Positions 34,593-42,541 of a stretch of 44,199 bases of DNA are shown here, in pieces. The translations under genes and the position numbers were made by a program. The first letter of the stretch is position 1; every line of letters begins with the position of its first letter. Under the pieces are notes generated by a model. It saw only the letters and a program-made list of their open reading frames with translations, did not search any database and had not been told where the DNA came from. This DNA comes from an uncultured Eubacteriales bacterium (GTDB lineage Bacteria > Bacillota > Clostridia > Monoglobales > Monoglobaceae). The stretch is taken from contig CAJKNM010000008.1 in NCBI GenBank assembly GCA_905201285.1, positions 1 to 44,199 of the forward strand, in the 5' to 3' direction.

Positions 34593-35813
34593 ATGAATAA
34601 ACGAATTATAGTAATAGGCGGTGGTGCGGCAGGGATGATTGCTGCGGGAACAGCGGCGGAACGCGGAATAAATACCGTCTTAATAGAACAGAATCGGATT
34701 TTGGGAAAGAAGCTGATGATTACCGGCAAGGGCAGGTGTAATATAACAAACGCCTGTGAGGATGTCGAAACGCTTCTTAAAAATGTTGTCAGAAACAGGC
34801 GGTTTTTGTACAGTGCCTTTTATGGTTTTGACAATATGCAGACGATTGACTTTTTTGAAAGGCTTGGCGTTCCCATAAAGGTCGAGCGCGGAGAGAGAGT
34901 TTTTCCGCAATCAGACAAGAGTGCGGATGTCACGGCCGCCCTTCGTCGGTATCTTATCGACAATAATGTCGAGATAATCCACGACCGTGTTGACGATGTC
35001 TGTTGTGATGAAGGAAGGGTTACCGGTGTCGAGTGCAAGGGGCGTGGGTTTATGCGTGCCGATTCGGTGATTATCGCGACCGGGGGAATATCATATCCTG
35101 TGACGGGCTCGACCGGGGACGGATATACCTTTGCCGAAAATCTCGGGCATACGATTACGCCGCTAAGGCCGTCGCTTGTTCCGCTGACGGTGGAGGAGGA
35201 CTTGAGCGAGGTTCAGGGGCTCTCGCTTAAAAATGTTGCGATTACGGTGAAGGATAGCAGGAATAAGACAATATACAAGGACTTCGGCGAGATGATGTTT
35301 GCACATTTCGGATTAACGGGGCCGATTATTTTAAGCGCATCGGCATTTATGGACAAGCCGGAGCAATGTAAAATTCACCTCGACTTAAAACCCGCGTTAA
35401 GTGAAAAACAACTTGATGAACGTATTCTTCGGGATTTCTCAAAGAATATGAACCGCGATTTTATAAACGGCTTGGACGGACTTCTGCCAAAGGCGCTTAT
35501 ACCTGTGATAGTACGGCTTTCGGATATTCCGCCGCATAAAAAAATAAACTCTGTAACCGCGGCGGAACGCAAGCGGCTGACAGAGCTTATTAAAAATATT
35601 GAATTTAACGTGACGGGATTTTGCCCGCCCGAACAGGCAATAATAACCTCGGGCGGCGTTTCTGTCAAGGAAATCAACCCGTCCACAATGGAATCAAAGC
35701 TCATAGACGGTCTTTTCTTTGCGGGGGAGGTTATCGATGTCGATGCGTTGACCGGTGGGTTTAACCTACAGATAGCGTTTTCTACGGGCAGACTTGCGGG
35801 CTTGAGCTGCTGA
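34593..35813 (+). CDS. HI0933/BaiN-family FAD-dependent oxidoreductase
   Basis: 406 residues. The N-terminal dinucleotide fold is IVIGGGAAGMIAA, followed by the family hallmark GKKLMITGKGRCNITN. The TGGISYPVTGSTGDGY loop and the C-terminal FAGEVIDVDALTGGFNLQIA FAD motif are complete. BaiN was described in bile-acid dehydroxylating clostridia, but most members have unknown substrates, so a bile-acid role is not claimed. The 3' end overlaps the convergent acyltransferase gene by 48 nt. Confidence 0.9.
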   Translation: MNKRIIVIGGGAAGMIAAGTAAERGINTVLIEQNRILGKKLMITGKGRCNITNACEDVETLLKNVVRNRRFLYSAFYGFDNMQTIDFFERLGVPIKVERGERVFPQSDKSADVTAALRRYLIDNNVEIIHDRVDDVCCDEGRVTGVECKGRGFMRADSVIIATGGISYPVTGSTGDGYTFAENLGHTITPLRPSLVPLTVEEDLSEVQGLSLKNVAITVKDSRNKTIYKDFGEMMFAHFGLTGPIILSASAFMDKPEQCKIHLDLKPALSEKQLDERILRDFSKNMNRDFINGLDGLLPKALIPVIVRLSDIPPHKKINSVTAAERKRLTELIKNIEFNVTGFCPPEQAIITSGGVSVKEINPSTMESKLIDGLFFAGEVIDVDALTGGFNLQIAFSTGRLAGLSC

Positions 35814-36968
35814 CCAGCGGCGGTATTTAAGCCGAAGGTTCGTCTGAATGGTGGATTGTAGCACGCAGAATATAATCGAAAAGCTATAGGTAATAGCCGC
35901 CGTTATCCAAAAGCGTGTGAGAATATTCTCAATATCGGCTTGCTTTAAATAGAAGTAGACAACCGTGATTACCAGACAATGAATCAGATATATGTCGTAT
36001 GATGCGTCTGCTATGCTTGTGAGAAAACCCTTTCCCATACGCTCGAGCGAAATGGTCAGATTGTTTACATATATATAGAAGCCGAATATCGAGAAGATGC
36101 AGAAGAACACAACGATAATCGGTTCAAAGCTATAGCGCGATATTCCGCAAAGCTTTAAATATGAGAGTATGCAATGCGCAACAGCCAGCAAAAACCAGCC
36201 TATATAAATAACGGGTCGGCCCGCATGAATCAGCTCGGTGAACTTTTCATAGTTCAGGCCGATGTACATTCCGCTTATCCAAAATACAAGATATGATGTA
36301 AAAAACTTGTTCGTGAAGCCGGACAGGTTTTTTATTGTGTCCGCGTCCGCGGTGAATCCCGAGAGGGGATTCAAAAACGGAGTTTGTATATTCCCGAGCG
36401 AGGTCAGCGCGTTCGCCGCAAGAGCCGGAAATGACATTCTTGATATTATAGTAACAACTATAGATACAGCGATAAGCAGAGCGGCGAAAATGTTGGATTT
36501 AAGCTTGCTTATCAGTATCCAGACCGGCATGAGAATGTAAAACTGAACAATCAATATTACAAAATAAAACTGTGCCGAAATATCGCCCCAAAGTATATAA
36601 TGCCCGAGTTGTTTAAGGTTGAAGCTTCCGTATGCGTCAAGCTTCAGCACATAAATAAATACAAGATAATAGACAACAACCGCGATTACATAGGGCAGGT
36701 ATACCTTTAAAAATCTGCCGAGGAGGAAACGTCCGTACCTGAATTTGGATTCGGAATATTTATAGAACAGCTTTATTGCACTAGTAAAAACAAACCCGGG
36801 TACAGCAAAGCTAATCAGCCGTGTAAGAGATGAAAAGATAATTGACGCCGCACTCCATTTAGCGAAGCCGTCAACTCCCTCCGACAGCAGGTGAATAGTG
36901 ATGACTGACATACATATAAAAAATTCAAATACAGATATTTCGGTAATTTTTCTTCTGACACCGCTCAT
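35766..36968 (-). CDS. Membrane acyltransferase, acyltransferase-3 family
   Basis: 400 residues with about ten membrane helices. The first helix has the pattern FFICMSVITIHLLSEG, with the histidine expected near the N-terminus of acyltransferase-3 proteins. Such enzymes O-acetylate or acylate surface polysaccharides and peptidoglycan; the substrate here is unknown. The last 16 codons, encoding a very basic tail, lie inside the convergent flavoprotein gene. GGGAGTG precedes the ATG. It follows the phosphoesterase and argH on the same strand. Confidence 0.8.
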   Translation of the reverse strand: MSGVRRKITEISVFEFFICMSVITIHLLSEGVDGFAKWSAASIIFSSLTRLISFAVPGFVFTSAIKLFYKYSESKFRYGRFLLGRFLKVYLPYVIAVVVYYLVFIYVLKLDAYGSFNLKQLGHYILWGDISAQFYFVILIVQFYILMPVWILISKLKSNIFAALLIAVSIVVTIISRMSFPALAANALTSLGNIQTPFLNPLSGFTADADTIKNLSGFTNKFFTSYLVFWISGMYIGLNYEKFTELIHAGRPVIYIGWFLLAVAHCILSYLKLCGISRYSFEPIIVVFFCIFSIFGFYIYVNNLTISLERMGKGFLTSIADASYDIYLIHCLVITVVYFYLKQADIENILTRFWITAAITYSFSIIFCVLQSTIQTNLRLKYRRWSAAQARKSARRKRYL

Positions 36969-37001
36969 TTAAGTTTATCACTCCCGAAAGTTTAGAATAA
37001 T

Positions 37002-37712
37002 TCAACTTTTCTTTATAAGTAAAGGTATAAAGTTTAAATAGTCACAGGACACAAGCTTTAAGTTTATGCCGAGATAGTCGCCGACCGGCGCACTCGCGTG
37101 AGCCGCGGCGTGTAAATGCCCATAGATACATCGGTTTACGCCATATTCTTTCATTATGTTCAAAAAATCGGGGCGGAGACCCGGTTTGTCAATCGGCGGA
37201 TAGTGCATTGCAACCAATATTTCCTCGGCACCGGTAGCCTTTGCCGCTTCAAGCGACAGGACAAGACGCTGTTTTTCACGTTCAAAAATTCGCTTGTCCT
37301 TGCTGTCGCTGTCGCTGTCGCTTGAAGGAAAGTTCCAGCCGCGCGTTCCGCAGATTGCTGTGTTGCCGTATAGATAGGCGTTGTTGCGTATGACATCTAT
37401 GCTGTCAAAGCTATGCTCGGAGAGAAACTTATTCATCTTGCTGGTTGTTGCCCACCAATAGTCGTGATTTCCCTTGAGCAAAAGTTTCCTGCCTTTAAGC
37501 GAGTGGATGTATTCAAAGTCAGCGACCGCATCATCTATATACATCGCCCACGATATATCCCCCGGAACGATAACCAGATCGTCATCGCTGACGATGCTGT
37601 TCCAGGCATGGTACATTCTTTCGGTGTAGTTACTCCATTTGCTTCCGAATACGTCCATCGGTTTGTCACAGCCAAGCGACAAATGGAGGTCTGATATTGC
37701 GAAAATAGACAT
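37002..37712 (-). CDS. Calcineurin-like metallophosphoesterase
   Basis: 236 residues. All five metal motifs are present: DLHLS (8-12), GDISWAMY, KGNHDYWW, MHYPP and YGHLHAA. This subgroup (GDISWAMY type) is common in Clostridia and has no settled substrate. A DSDSDS stretch is encoded by a hexanucleotide repeat at 37302-37322. It lies 18 nt downstream of argH and is probably co-transcribed with it. Confidence 0.9.
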   Translation of the reverse strand: MSIFAISDLHLSLGCDKPMDVFGSKWSNYTERMYHAWNSIVSDDDLVIVPGDISWAMYIDDAVADFEYIHSLKGRKLLLKGNHDYWWATTSKMNKFLSEHSFDSIDVIRNNAYLYGNTAICGTRGWNFPSSDSDSDSKDKRIFEREKQRLVLSLEAAKATGAEEILVAMHYPPIDKPGLRPDFLNIMKEYGVNRCIYGHLHAAAHASAPVGDYLGINLKLVSCDYLNFIPLLIKKS

Positions 37713-37730
37713 TCTATCATTCCCTGTAAG

Positions 37731-39098
37731 TTACTTTAATTTATAGCTGTCGATGATATGCTTAACCGTGTCATATGCCGGGCCGCCGATAAGCTTGCGC
37801 TGATTCACACAGGTTTCAAGTGAAATTTCGTTGTATATATCATCTTCGATAAGGTCGGAAAATTTCTTGAATTCCTCCATAGAGAGGTCATCGATAACCT
37901 TTCCGTTTTCGATGCAGTATGCAACCATTTTTCCGACAACGGCGTGTGCATCGCGGAACGGGAGACCGTGCTTGACCAGATAGTCAGCAACGTCCGTCGC
38001 ATTGGTGAAACCGCCCTTTGCACCGCGAAGCATATTATCGCGTTTAATACGCATAGTAAGAAGCATTTTTGAAAATACGGGAAGGCACATTTTAACTGTG
38101 TCGATTGCGTCAAAAATCTGTTCCTTATCCTCCTGCATATCCTTATTATATGCCAGCGGAAGCCCTTTCATCATAGTGAGAAGACCCATAAGCGAGCCGT
38201 AAACCCGGCCTGTCTTTCCGCGGACAAGCTCAGCAACATCCGGGTTTTTCTTCTGCGGCATTATGCTTGAGCCGGTGCTGTATGCATCGTCCAGTTCAAT
38301 AAAGCTGAACTCGTGCGAGCTCCACAGAATTATTTCCTCGGACAGCCGCGAAAGATGCATCATAATCACCGAGAGGTCAAACGCGAGTTCACAAACAAAG
38401 TCGCGGTCGGATACTCCGTCAAGGCTGTTGACCGTGACGGAATCAAAGCCAAGCTTCTTCGCCACAAATTCGCGGTCAAGAGGATATGTCGTTCCTGCAA
38501 GAGCGCCGCTTCCGAGAGGCATAACGTTTATTCGCCTGCGGCAATCGTGAAGTCTGTCACAGTCGCGGCGAAGCATTTCATAATACGCCATCAGATGATG
38601 CGCAAGCGTAATAGGCTGTGCCTTTTGCAGATGCGTATATCCGGGCATAATTGTGTCAAGATTCGCCTCGGCAATAGTTAATATAGAAGCTTTAAGCTCT
38701 TCCAAAAGGGGAAGAAGCTCGTCGACCTCGTGCCTTAAATACATTCTGACATCAAGCGCGACCTGATCGTTTCGGCTCCTTCCGGTGTGAAGACGCTTTC
38801 CCACATCACCGATGCGCGAAATAAGGATTGTTTCGATGTTCATATGTATATCCTCGGCGTCAATCTCAAACTCGACCTTGCCGTTTTCAATGTCGGTCTT
38901 AATTTCGCCGAGGGTTTTTACGATTAAAGCGGCATCGGCTTCGGGTATTATCCCTTGCCTGCCGAGCATTTCGGCGTGAGCCATACTTCCCTCAATATCC
39001 TGTGCGTACATCCTTGCATCGAAGCGGATAGAGGAATTAAAGTCATCTACAAGTGTATCAGTGGCCTTTGAAAAACGGCCGCCCCAAAGTTTTGACAT
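37731..39098 (-). CDS. argH: Argininosuccinate lyase
   Basis: 455 residues. The fumarase-superfamily signature GSSIMPQKKNPD is at 276-287, with TGRSRNDQVA (106-115) and GYTHLQKAQP (153-162) also intact. It performs the last step of arginine synthesis, releasing fumarate. argG is not adjacent. AAAGGATC precedes the ATG. It is the first gene of a three-gene minus-strand unit. Confidence 0.98.
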   Translation of the reverse strand: MSKLWGGRFSKATDTLVDDFNSSIRFDARMYAQDIEGSMAHAEMLGRQGIIPEADAALIVKTLGEIKTDIENGKVEFEIDAEDIHMNIETILISRIGDVGKRLHTGRSRNDQVALDVRMYLRHEVDELLPLLEELKASILTIAEANLDTIMPGYTHLQKAQPITLAHHLMAYYEMLRRDCDRLHDCRRRINVMPLGSGALAGTTYPLDREFVAKKLGFDSVTVNSLDGVSDRDFVCELAFDLSVIMMHLSRLSEEIILWSSHEFSFIELDDAYSTGSSIMPQKKNPDVAELVRGKTGRVYGSLMGLLTMMKGLPLAYNKDMQEDKEQIFDAIDTVKMCLPVFSKMLLTMRIKRDNMLRGAKGGFTNATDVADYLVKHGLPFRDAHAVVGKMVAYCIENGKVIDDLSMEEFKKFSDLIEDDIYNEISLETCVNQRKLIGGPAYDTVKHIIDSYKLK

Positions 39099-39193
39099 AA
39101 TAATTAGATCCTTTCATTGTGCGTTCATTTATAAATGTGCTTTCGTTTGAAAATATGCGTCACTTTAAAATGAACAAATTACTTCAATTTAAA

Positions 39194-39222
39194 ATTGTAC
39201 CATAATAAGGCGGATAGGTCAA
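39194..39222 (-). promoter_or_regulatory. argH promoter
   Basis: On the minus strand, TTGACC (39217-39222) and TACAAT (39194-39199) are 17 bp apart. The leader is about 90 nt. I could not recognise a convincing ARG box in it. Confidence 0.8.
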
Positions 39223-39247
39223 GGGGAAATTAAATGAGATGCAGAAT

Positions 39248-39289
39248 AAGCACACCCCCTCGGCGTATTACGCCGAGGGGGGTGTGCTT
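39248..39289 (-). terminator. Terminator after the XRE regulator gene
   Basis: A GC-rich stem, AAGCACAC-C5-TCGGCG against CGCCGA-G6-TGTGCTT (one bulge), has a TATTA loop. It abuts the regulator's stop codon, and the minus-strand reading continues with TTATTCT. Confidence 0.85.
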
Positions 39290-39495
39290 TACTCAATATA
39301 CTCCAATATATCATCTATGCCGCATTTAAGGGCGGTACAGATTCTTTCCAGAACATAGCTGTCATAACGAACAACACGGTTTTTAAAATAGTTGTCAATT
39401 ATCTGATATCTTATGCCTGTGCGCTTTGCAAGCTCGTACCTGCTTATATTCATATCAGACAGTGTTTTATCAAGTTTTAATCTGACCTCTGCCAT
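39289..39495 (-). CDS. XRE-family helix-turn-helix regulator (68 residues)
   Basis: A small Cro/C1-type regulator. The chosen ATG at 39495 has GGGGTGG upstream; the frame open to 39615 would extend into the divergent promoter. The helix-turn-helix covers about residues 10-60 (ELAKRTGIRYQIIDNYFKN), and the C-terminus (ALKCGIDDILEYIE) is the usual end of single-domain XRE proteins. It is divergent from the SPFH-TIR operon, whose -10 box lies inside a 14-bp palindrome. By analogy it probably represses both itself and the operon. No ligand or sensor domain is present. Confidence 0.85.
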   Translation of the reverse strand: MAEVRLKLDKTLSDMNISRYELAKRTGIRYQIIDNYFKNRVVRYDSYVLERICTALKCGIDDILEYIE

Positions 39496-39512
39496 ATTTA
39501 CCACCCCTATAT

Positions 39513-39541
39513 ATTTTATTAGATATATATTCTCTTGACAA
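39513..39541 (-). promoter_or_regulatory. Promoter of the XRE regulator gene
   Basis: On the minus strand, TTGTCA (39536-39541) and TAAAAT (39513-39518) are 17 bp apart. Its -35 box overlaps that of the divergent operon promoter, so the two polymerases should compete. Confidence 0.65.
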
Positions 39542-39563
39542 TTTACATAATTAAGTATATACT
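39535..39563 (+). promoter_or_regulatory. Promoter of the SPFH-TIR operon
   Basis: TTGACA (39535-39540) and TATACT (39558-39563) are 17 bp apart, about 37 nt before the SPFH start codon. Confidence 0.88.
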
Positions 39564-39565
39564 TA
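39552..39565. promoter_or_regulatory. 14-bp palindrome on the operon -10 box (candidate XRE operator)
   Basis: TAAGTATATACTTA is a perfect dyad that contains the whole -10 hexamer. A dimeric XRE protein bound here would block the operon promoter, and the adjacent XRE gene offers a candidate protein. The assignment is inference. Confidence 0.6.
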
Positions 39566-39599
39566 TATAAGGATATAAAACATTTACGGAGGGTTGCAT

Positions 39600-40850
39600 A
39601 TGGCAAGTATTGCACAGATAATTAAATATGAGGGCGATAATTCCACCTTTATATGGAAACACCCTTGTGAAGACTTCAATACGCAGACACAGCTTATCGT
39701 TCACGAATCACAGGAGGCAGTGTTCTTTATGAACGGGCAGCTGCTTGATGTGTTTGAGGCAGGCAGACACACACTTGAAACACAAAACATTCCGCTTATC
39801 AGGAAGTTTTTTAACAAGCCGTTTGATAATCAAACACCGTTCCATTGCGAGGTTTATTTCATAAACAAGACCGAGCAAATGGCGGTCAAGTGGGGGACGG
39901 ACAGTAAGGTCGAGTATGTCGAGCCTGCCTACAACTTTCCTATTCAAATCGGCGCAAGCGGCGAAATGACCCTGCGAGTAAAAGACGGGAAAAAGCTGCT
40001 TGTTAAGGTTGTAGGGACAGAAAACAGTTTAACGCAATCGGGGCTTACGCAGAAGTTCAGAGCCTTTTTGATGACAAGGTTTAAGACCTATCTTTCAACT
40101 TACATAAGGGAAAACAAAATCAATATCTTTCAGATAGACGAAAAGCTGACGGAGCTTTCGTCTGATATGCAAAATCTGCTCGTCCCCGATTTTGACGAAT
40201 ACGGTTTGTCGCTGATACATTTCTTTGTAACAACAATAGTCAAGCCGGAGGACGACAGCACATACAAGCGGTTCAAGGACTTGCATTTCAGGCAGTATGC
40301 CGATATTGCAGAGGCGAGGTTACAGCAAAATATTGATATTATCGGACAGGAAACCGAAAAGCAGAAAATGATACTTGAAGCCGAGGGAAAAGCGGCAAAA
40401 CGGCAAATTGAAGGTTATACATATCAGCAGGAGCGCAGTTTTGATGTTGCGGAGGGCGCAGCTAAAAACGAGGGCGGCAATATGACAAATTTGGGAGTCG
40501 GACTCGGAGTTATGGCAGGCGTAAGCAACAACATAGGCGGCATTGTAAACGACAGTATTGCAAACGCCGTAAGACCGCAGACAAACAAATGCTTAAAGTG
40601 CGGGAGCGTACTTCCCGAAAATGCAAAATTCTGTTTGGAGTGCGGAGCAAAAGTTGAAATTCCTTCCGAAAATGAAACAATATGTCCCAACTGCGGAAGC
40701 AAAACCCCAAAGGGTAAGTTCTGTGCAGAGTGCGGAGCAAAACTTCAAAATATTTGCCCGAATTGCGGAAAAGAAGTGCCGCAGGGCGCAAAATTCTGTC
40801 TTGAGTGCGGACAAAGAACAGGCGGTGAAGCAAATGAACAGAAATATTAA
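39600..40850 (+). CDS. SPFH-domain protein with three C-terminal zinc ribbons (YdjI-like)
   Basis: 416 residues from ATG 39600 behind CGGAGGG. Residues about 20-230 form an SPFH (band-7) domain, followed by an alanine/glutamate-rich helical stretch (IAEARLQQNIDIIGQETEKQ) and a Gly/Asn-rich hinge. From residue 331, three CxxC...CxxCG zinc ribbons follow in tandem. There is no membrane helix or signal peptide. Similar proteins are often annotated virion core protein-like; Bacillus YdjI of the PspA-type YdjFGHI stress operon is a known relative. SPFH proteins oligomerise on membranes as scaffolds. The next gene starts inside its 3' end, so it is the first gene of a tightly coupled operon. Confidence 0.85.
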   Translation: MASIAQIIKYEGDNSTFIWKHPCEDFNTQTQLIVHESQEAVFFMNGQLLDVFEAGRHTLETQNIPLIRKFFNKPFDNQTPFHCEVYFINKTEQMAVKWGTDSKVEYVEPAYNFPIQIGASGEMTLRVKDGKKLLVKVVGTENSLTQSGLTQKFRAFLMTRFKTYLSTYIRENKINIFQIDEKLTELSSDMQNLLVPDFDEYGLSLIHFFVTTIVKPEDDSTYKRFKDLHFRQYADIAEARLQQNIDIIGQETEKQKMILEAEGKAAKRQIEGYTYQQERSFDVAEGAAKNEGGNMTNLGVGLGVMAGVSNNIGGIVNDSIANAVRPQTNKCLKCGSVLPENAKFCLECGAKVEIPSENETICPNCGSKTPKGKFCAECGAKLQNICPNCGKEVPQGAKFCLECGQRTGGEANEQKY

Positions 40851-41259
40851 AATAATACTTGCGGCGGCGGTCGCGATAGCGGCAATGTCAACATTATTTG
40901 CCGTTGTGCCAATCAATGATACATTTATAGCGTCATACGTTTTTGCGATTATAGCAATATGCGGCATAGCAGGCGCGGTATGCGTTTACGGCAAAGGAAG
41001 CTCAAAGGCAGTCAGCGGGCTTTCGTATATTTATACAAGTATTGTTTATGCAGTGATGAATGTAATTTTTTCGGTCGTTGCCTGCGTTATGCCGCTTACG
41101 CTTACGTGGACTTTGGTTGTACATATAATATTGCTTGCAGTATTTGTTGTAAGAACAATCATATCAAATGCGGGCAGTGATTATGTTAACGAAGTTGAGA
41201 AAAGAAACGAAGAGGAACATAATAAATTCTTGGATGAGAAAAAAGATTATTGGAAATGA
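40834..41259 (+). CDS. Small four-helix membrane protein of the SPFH-TIR operon
   Basis: 141 residues from ATG 40834, overlapping the SPFH gene by 17 nt; an open frame continues upstream to 40621, but that part only shadows the zinc-ribbon codons. Four hydrophobic helices (about 5-26, 30-52, 66-88 and 91-113) are followed by a charged tail of about 28 residues ending KKDYWK. No family is recognised. The overlap shows that it is co-translated with the SPFH protein. A membrane anchor or channel-like partner is possible, but nothing in the sequence proves it. Confidence 0.8.
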   Translation: MNRNIKIILAAAVAIAAMSTLFAVVPINDTFIASYVFAIIAICGIAGAVCVYGKGSSKAVSGLSYIYTSIVYAVMNVIFSVVACVMPLTLTWTLVVHIILLAVFVVRTIISNAGSDYVNEVEKRNEEEHNKFLDEKKDYWK

Positions 41260-41270
41260 GGGAGATATAA

Positions 41271-42539
41271 ATGGCATTAGTTCAAGCAAAATGCACAAAC
41301 TGCGGTGCAAATTTAGAAGTCGATAGTTCAAACGAAGCAGCAATTTGTCAGGCCTGCGGTACACCTTTTATAGTTGAAAAGGCTATCAATAACTATAACA
41401 CAACAAATAATATAAAGGCAGATGTCGTAAATGTATATGGCGGTAATTCTGCTGATTTTGTAATAACGGCAGGGAAGCTCATTAAGTATAACGGTACTTC
41501 AACTACTGTTGTGATACCTACCTCGGTAAAGGAGATAGGGGGTGCGTTTAAAGGATACAATAATATTACCAGTGTTACAATACCAAATAGCGTGACGCGT
41601 ATTGGTGAAGAGGCATTTCGATACTGTAGCGGTTTGTCAACGATTGATATCCCCAATAGCGTGACGAGTATCGGAGGTTGCGCATTTGGTGACTGCATCA
41701 GTTTATCAACGATTCATATCCCCGATAGTGTGACGAGTATTGGTGGAGGTGCATTTCAAAACTGCACCGGCTTGTCAACGATTGATATCCCCGATAGCGT
41801 GACAAGTATTGGATATAACGCGTTTTCTGGCTGCAGTGGTTTGAAAAACATCATAATACCTGATAGTGTGACGAATATTGGTACAGGTGCATTTAAAAAC
41901 TGTACTAGTTTATCAAATATTAATATTTCAAAATCTCTGTCAGAAATCGCCATGAGTGTATTTAATGGATGCACGGGATTAAATCAAGTGATTATACCTA
42001 AAAATATAAAAAAGATTGACTGCGATGCTTTTGGTGAATGTAATTTAAACACAATAACAATCGAAGGTACTGACACTGAAATTAGTTATGCTGCATTCGC
42101 TGACTGTTTTCGTAGTGATTCTTACCATAATTCATCTATAAAACAAATTAATGCCACGGATGAATGGAAAAGAAAGTATTGGAATTATTTTGATTGCCTA
42201 ACAGAGTATATGCCGGAAGAAGAACGGAAACGAAGAAATAAACTGGCTAGGGAATATAAAATGAGAAAAAATGGTTGTTATGTTGCAACCTGTGTTTATG
42301 GCTCATATAATTGTCCTCAGGTTTGGACACTGCGCCGTTATCGAGATAATACTTTGGTGAAAACTTGGCACGGCAGAGCGTTTATCCATACATACTACGC
42401 AATAAGTCCTACCATCGTAAAATGGTTTGGTAATACAACTTGGTTTAAGAAATTGTGGCGTGGCAAACTTGATAAGATGGTCAGAAAGCTAAACAATGAC
42501 GGTGTTTCAGACGCACTGTATGAGGACAGGAGCTGGTAA
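41271..42539 (+). CDS. Cytosolic BspA-type leucine-rich-repeat protein with zinc ribbon and C-terminal CYVAT domain
   Basis: 422 residues behind GGGAG. A zinc ribbon opens the protein (C8, C11, C26, C29; spacing 2-14-2). About seven 23-residue BspA-like repeats of the type IP-x-SVT-x-IG-x2-AF-x2-C-x-GL-x-x-I follow. The last about 90 residues form a separate conserved-looking domain starting CYVATCVYGSY with WTLRRYRD and W/F-rich helices, resembling the CFI-box C-terminal domain found in other Firmicutes proteins. No signal peptide is present, although BspA repeats usually belong to surface proteins. The repeats may act as a recognition surface. It ends 2 nt before the TIR gene. Confidence 0.85.
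   Translation: MALVQAKCTNCGANLEVDSSNEAAICQACGTPFIVEKAINNYNTTNNIKADVVNVYGGNSADFVITAGKLIKYNGTSTTVVIPTSVKEIGGAFKGYNNITSVTIPNSVTRIGEEAFRYCSGLSTIDIPNSVTSIGGCAFGDCISLSTIHIPDSVTSIGGGAFQNCTGLSTIDIPDSVTSIGYNAFSGCSGLKNIIIPDSVTNIGTGAFKNCTSLSNINISKSLSEIAMSVFNGCTGLNQVIIPKNIKKIDCDAFGECNLNTITIEGTDTEISYAAFADCFRSDSYHNSSIKQINATDEWKRKYWNYFDCLTEYMPEEERKRRNKLAREYKMRKNGCYVATCVYGSYNCPQVWTLRRYRDNTLVKTWHGRAFIHTYYAISPTIVKWFGNTTWFKKLWRGKLDKMVRKLNNDGVSDALYEDRSW
41580..41993 (+). repeat. Six tandem 69-bp repeats encoding the leucine-rich repeats
   Basis: Units begin at 41580, 41649, 41718, 41787, 41856 and 41925, each of 23 codons in frame. The middle units keep near-identical DNA (GATAGYGTGACGAGTATT type), while the sixth is strongly diverged. 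Such identity suggests recent duplication or gene conversion. Confidence 0.9.
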
Positions 42540-42541
42540 TA

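Noticed and set aside
37302..37322. Phase-variation tract in the phosphoesterase gene
   Set aside because: The GCTGTC hexamer repeat changes length in whole codons, so slippage would alter a DS stretch but not the frame.
39099..39193. ARG box or arginine riboswitch in the argH leader
   Set aside because: No convincing operator half-sites or conserved riboswitch core could be seen.
39496..39615. Longer XRE protein starting at 39615
   Set aside because: It would span both divergent promoters and overlap the SPFH start; GGGGTGG sits before ATG 39495.
40621..40833. Upstream extension of the tetraspan protein
   Set aside because: The extra codons are an out-of-frame reading of the SPFH zinc ribbons, and the ATG at 40834 has its own AGGCGG site.
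41580..41993. CRISPR-like regular repeats
   Set aside because: The 69-bp units are in frame, contiguous without spacers, and encode BspA-type leucine-rich repeats.
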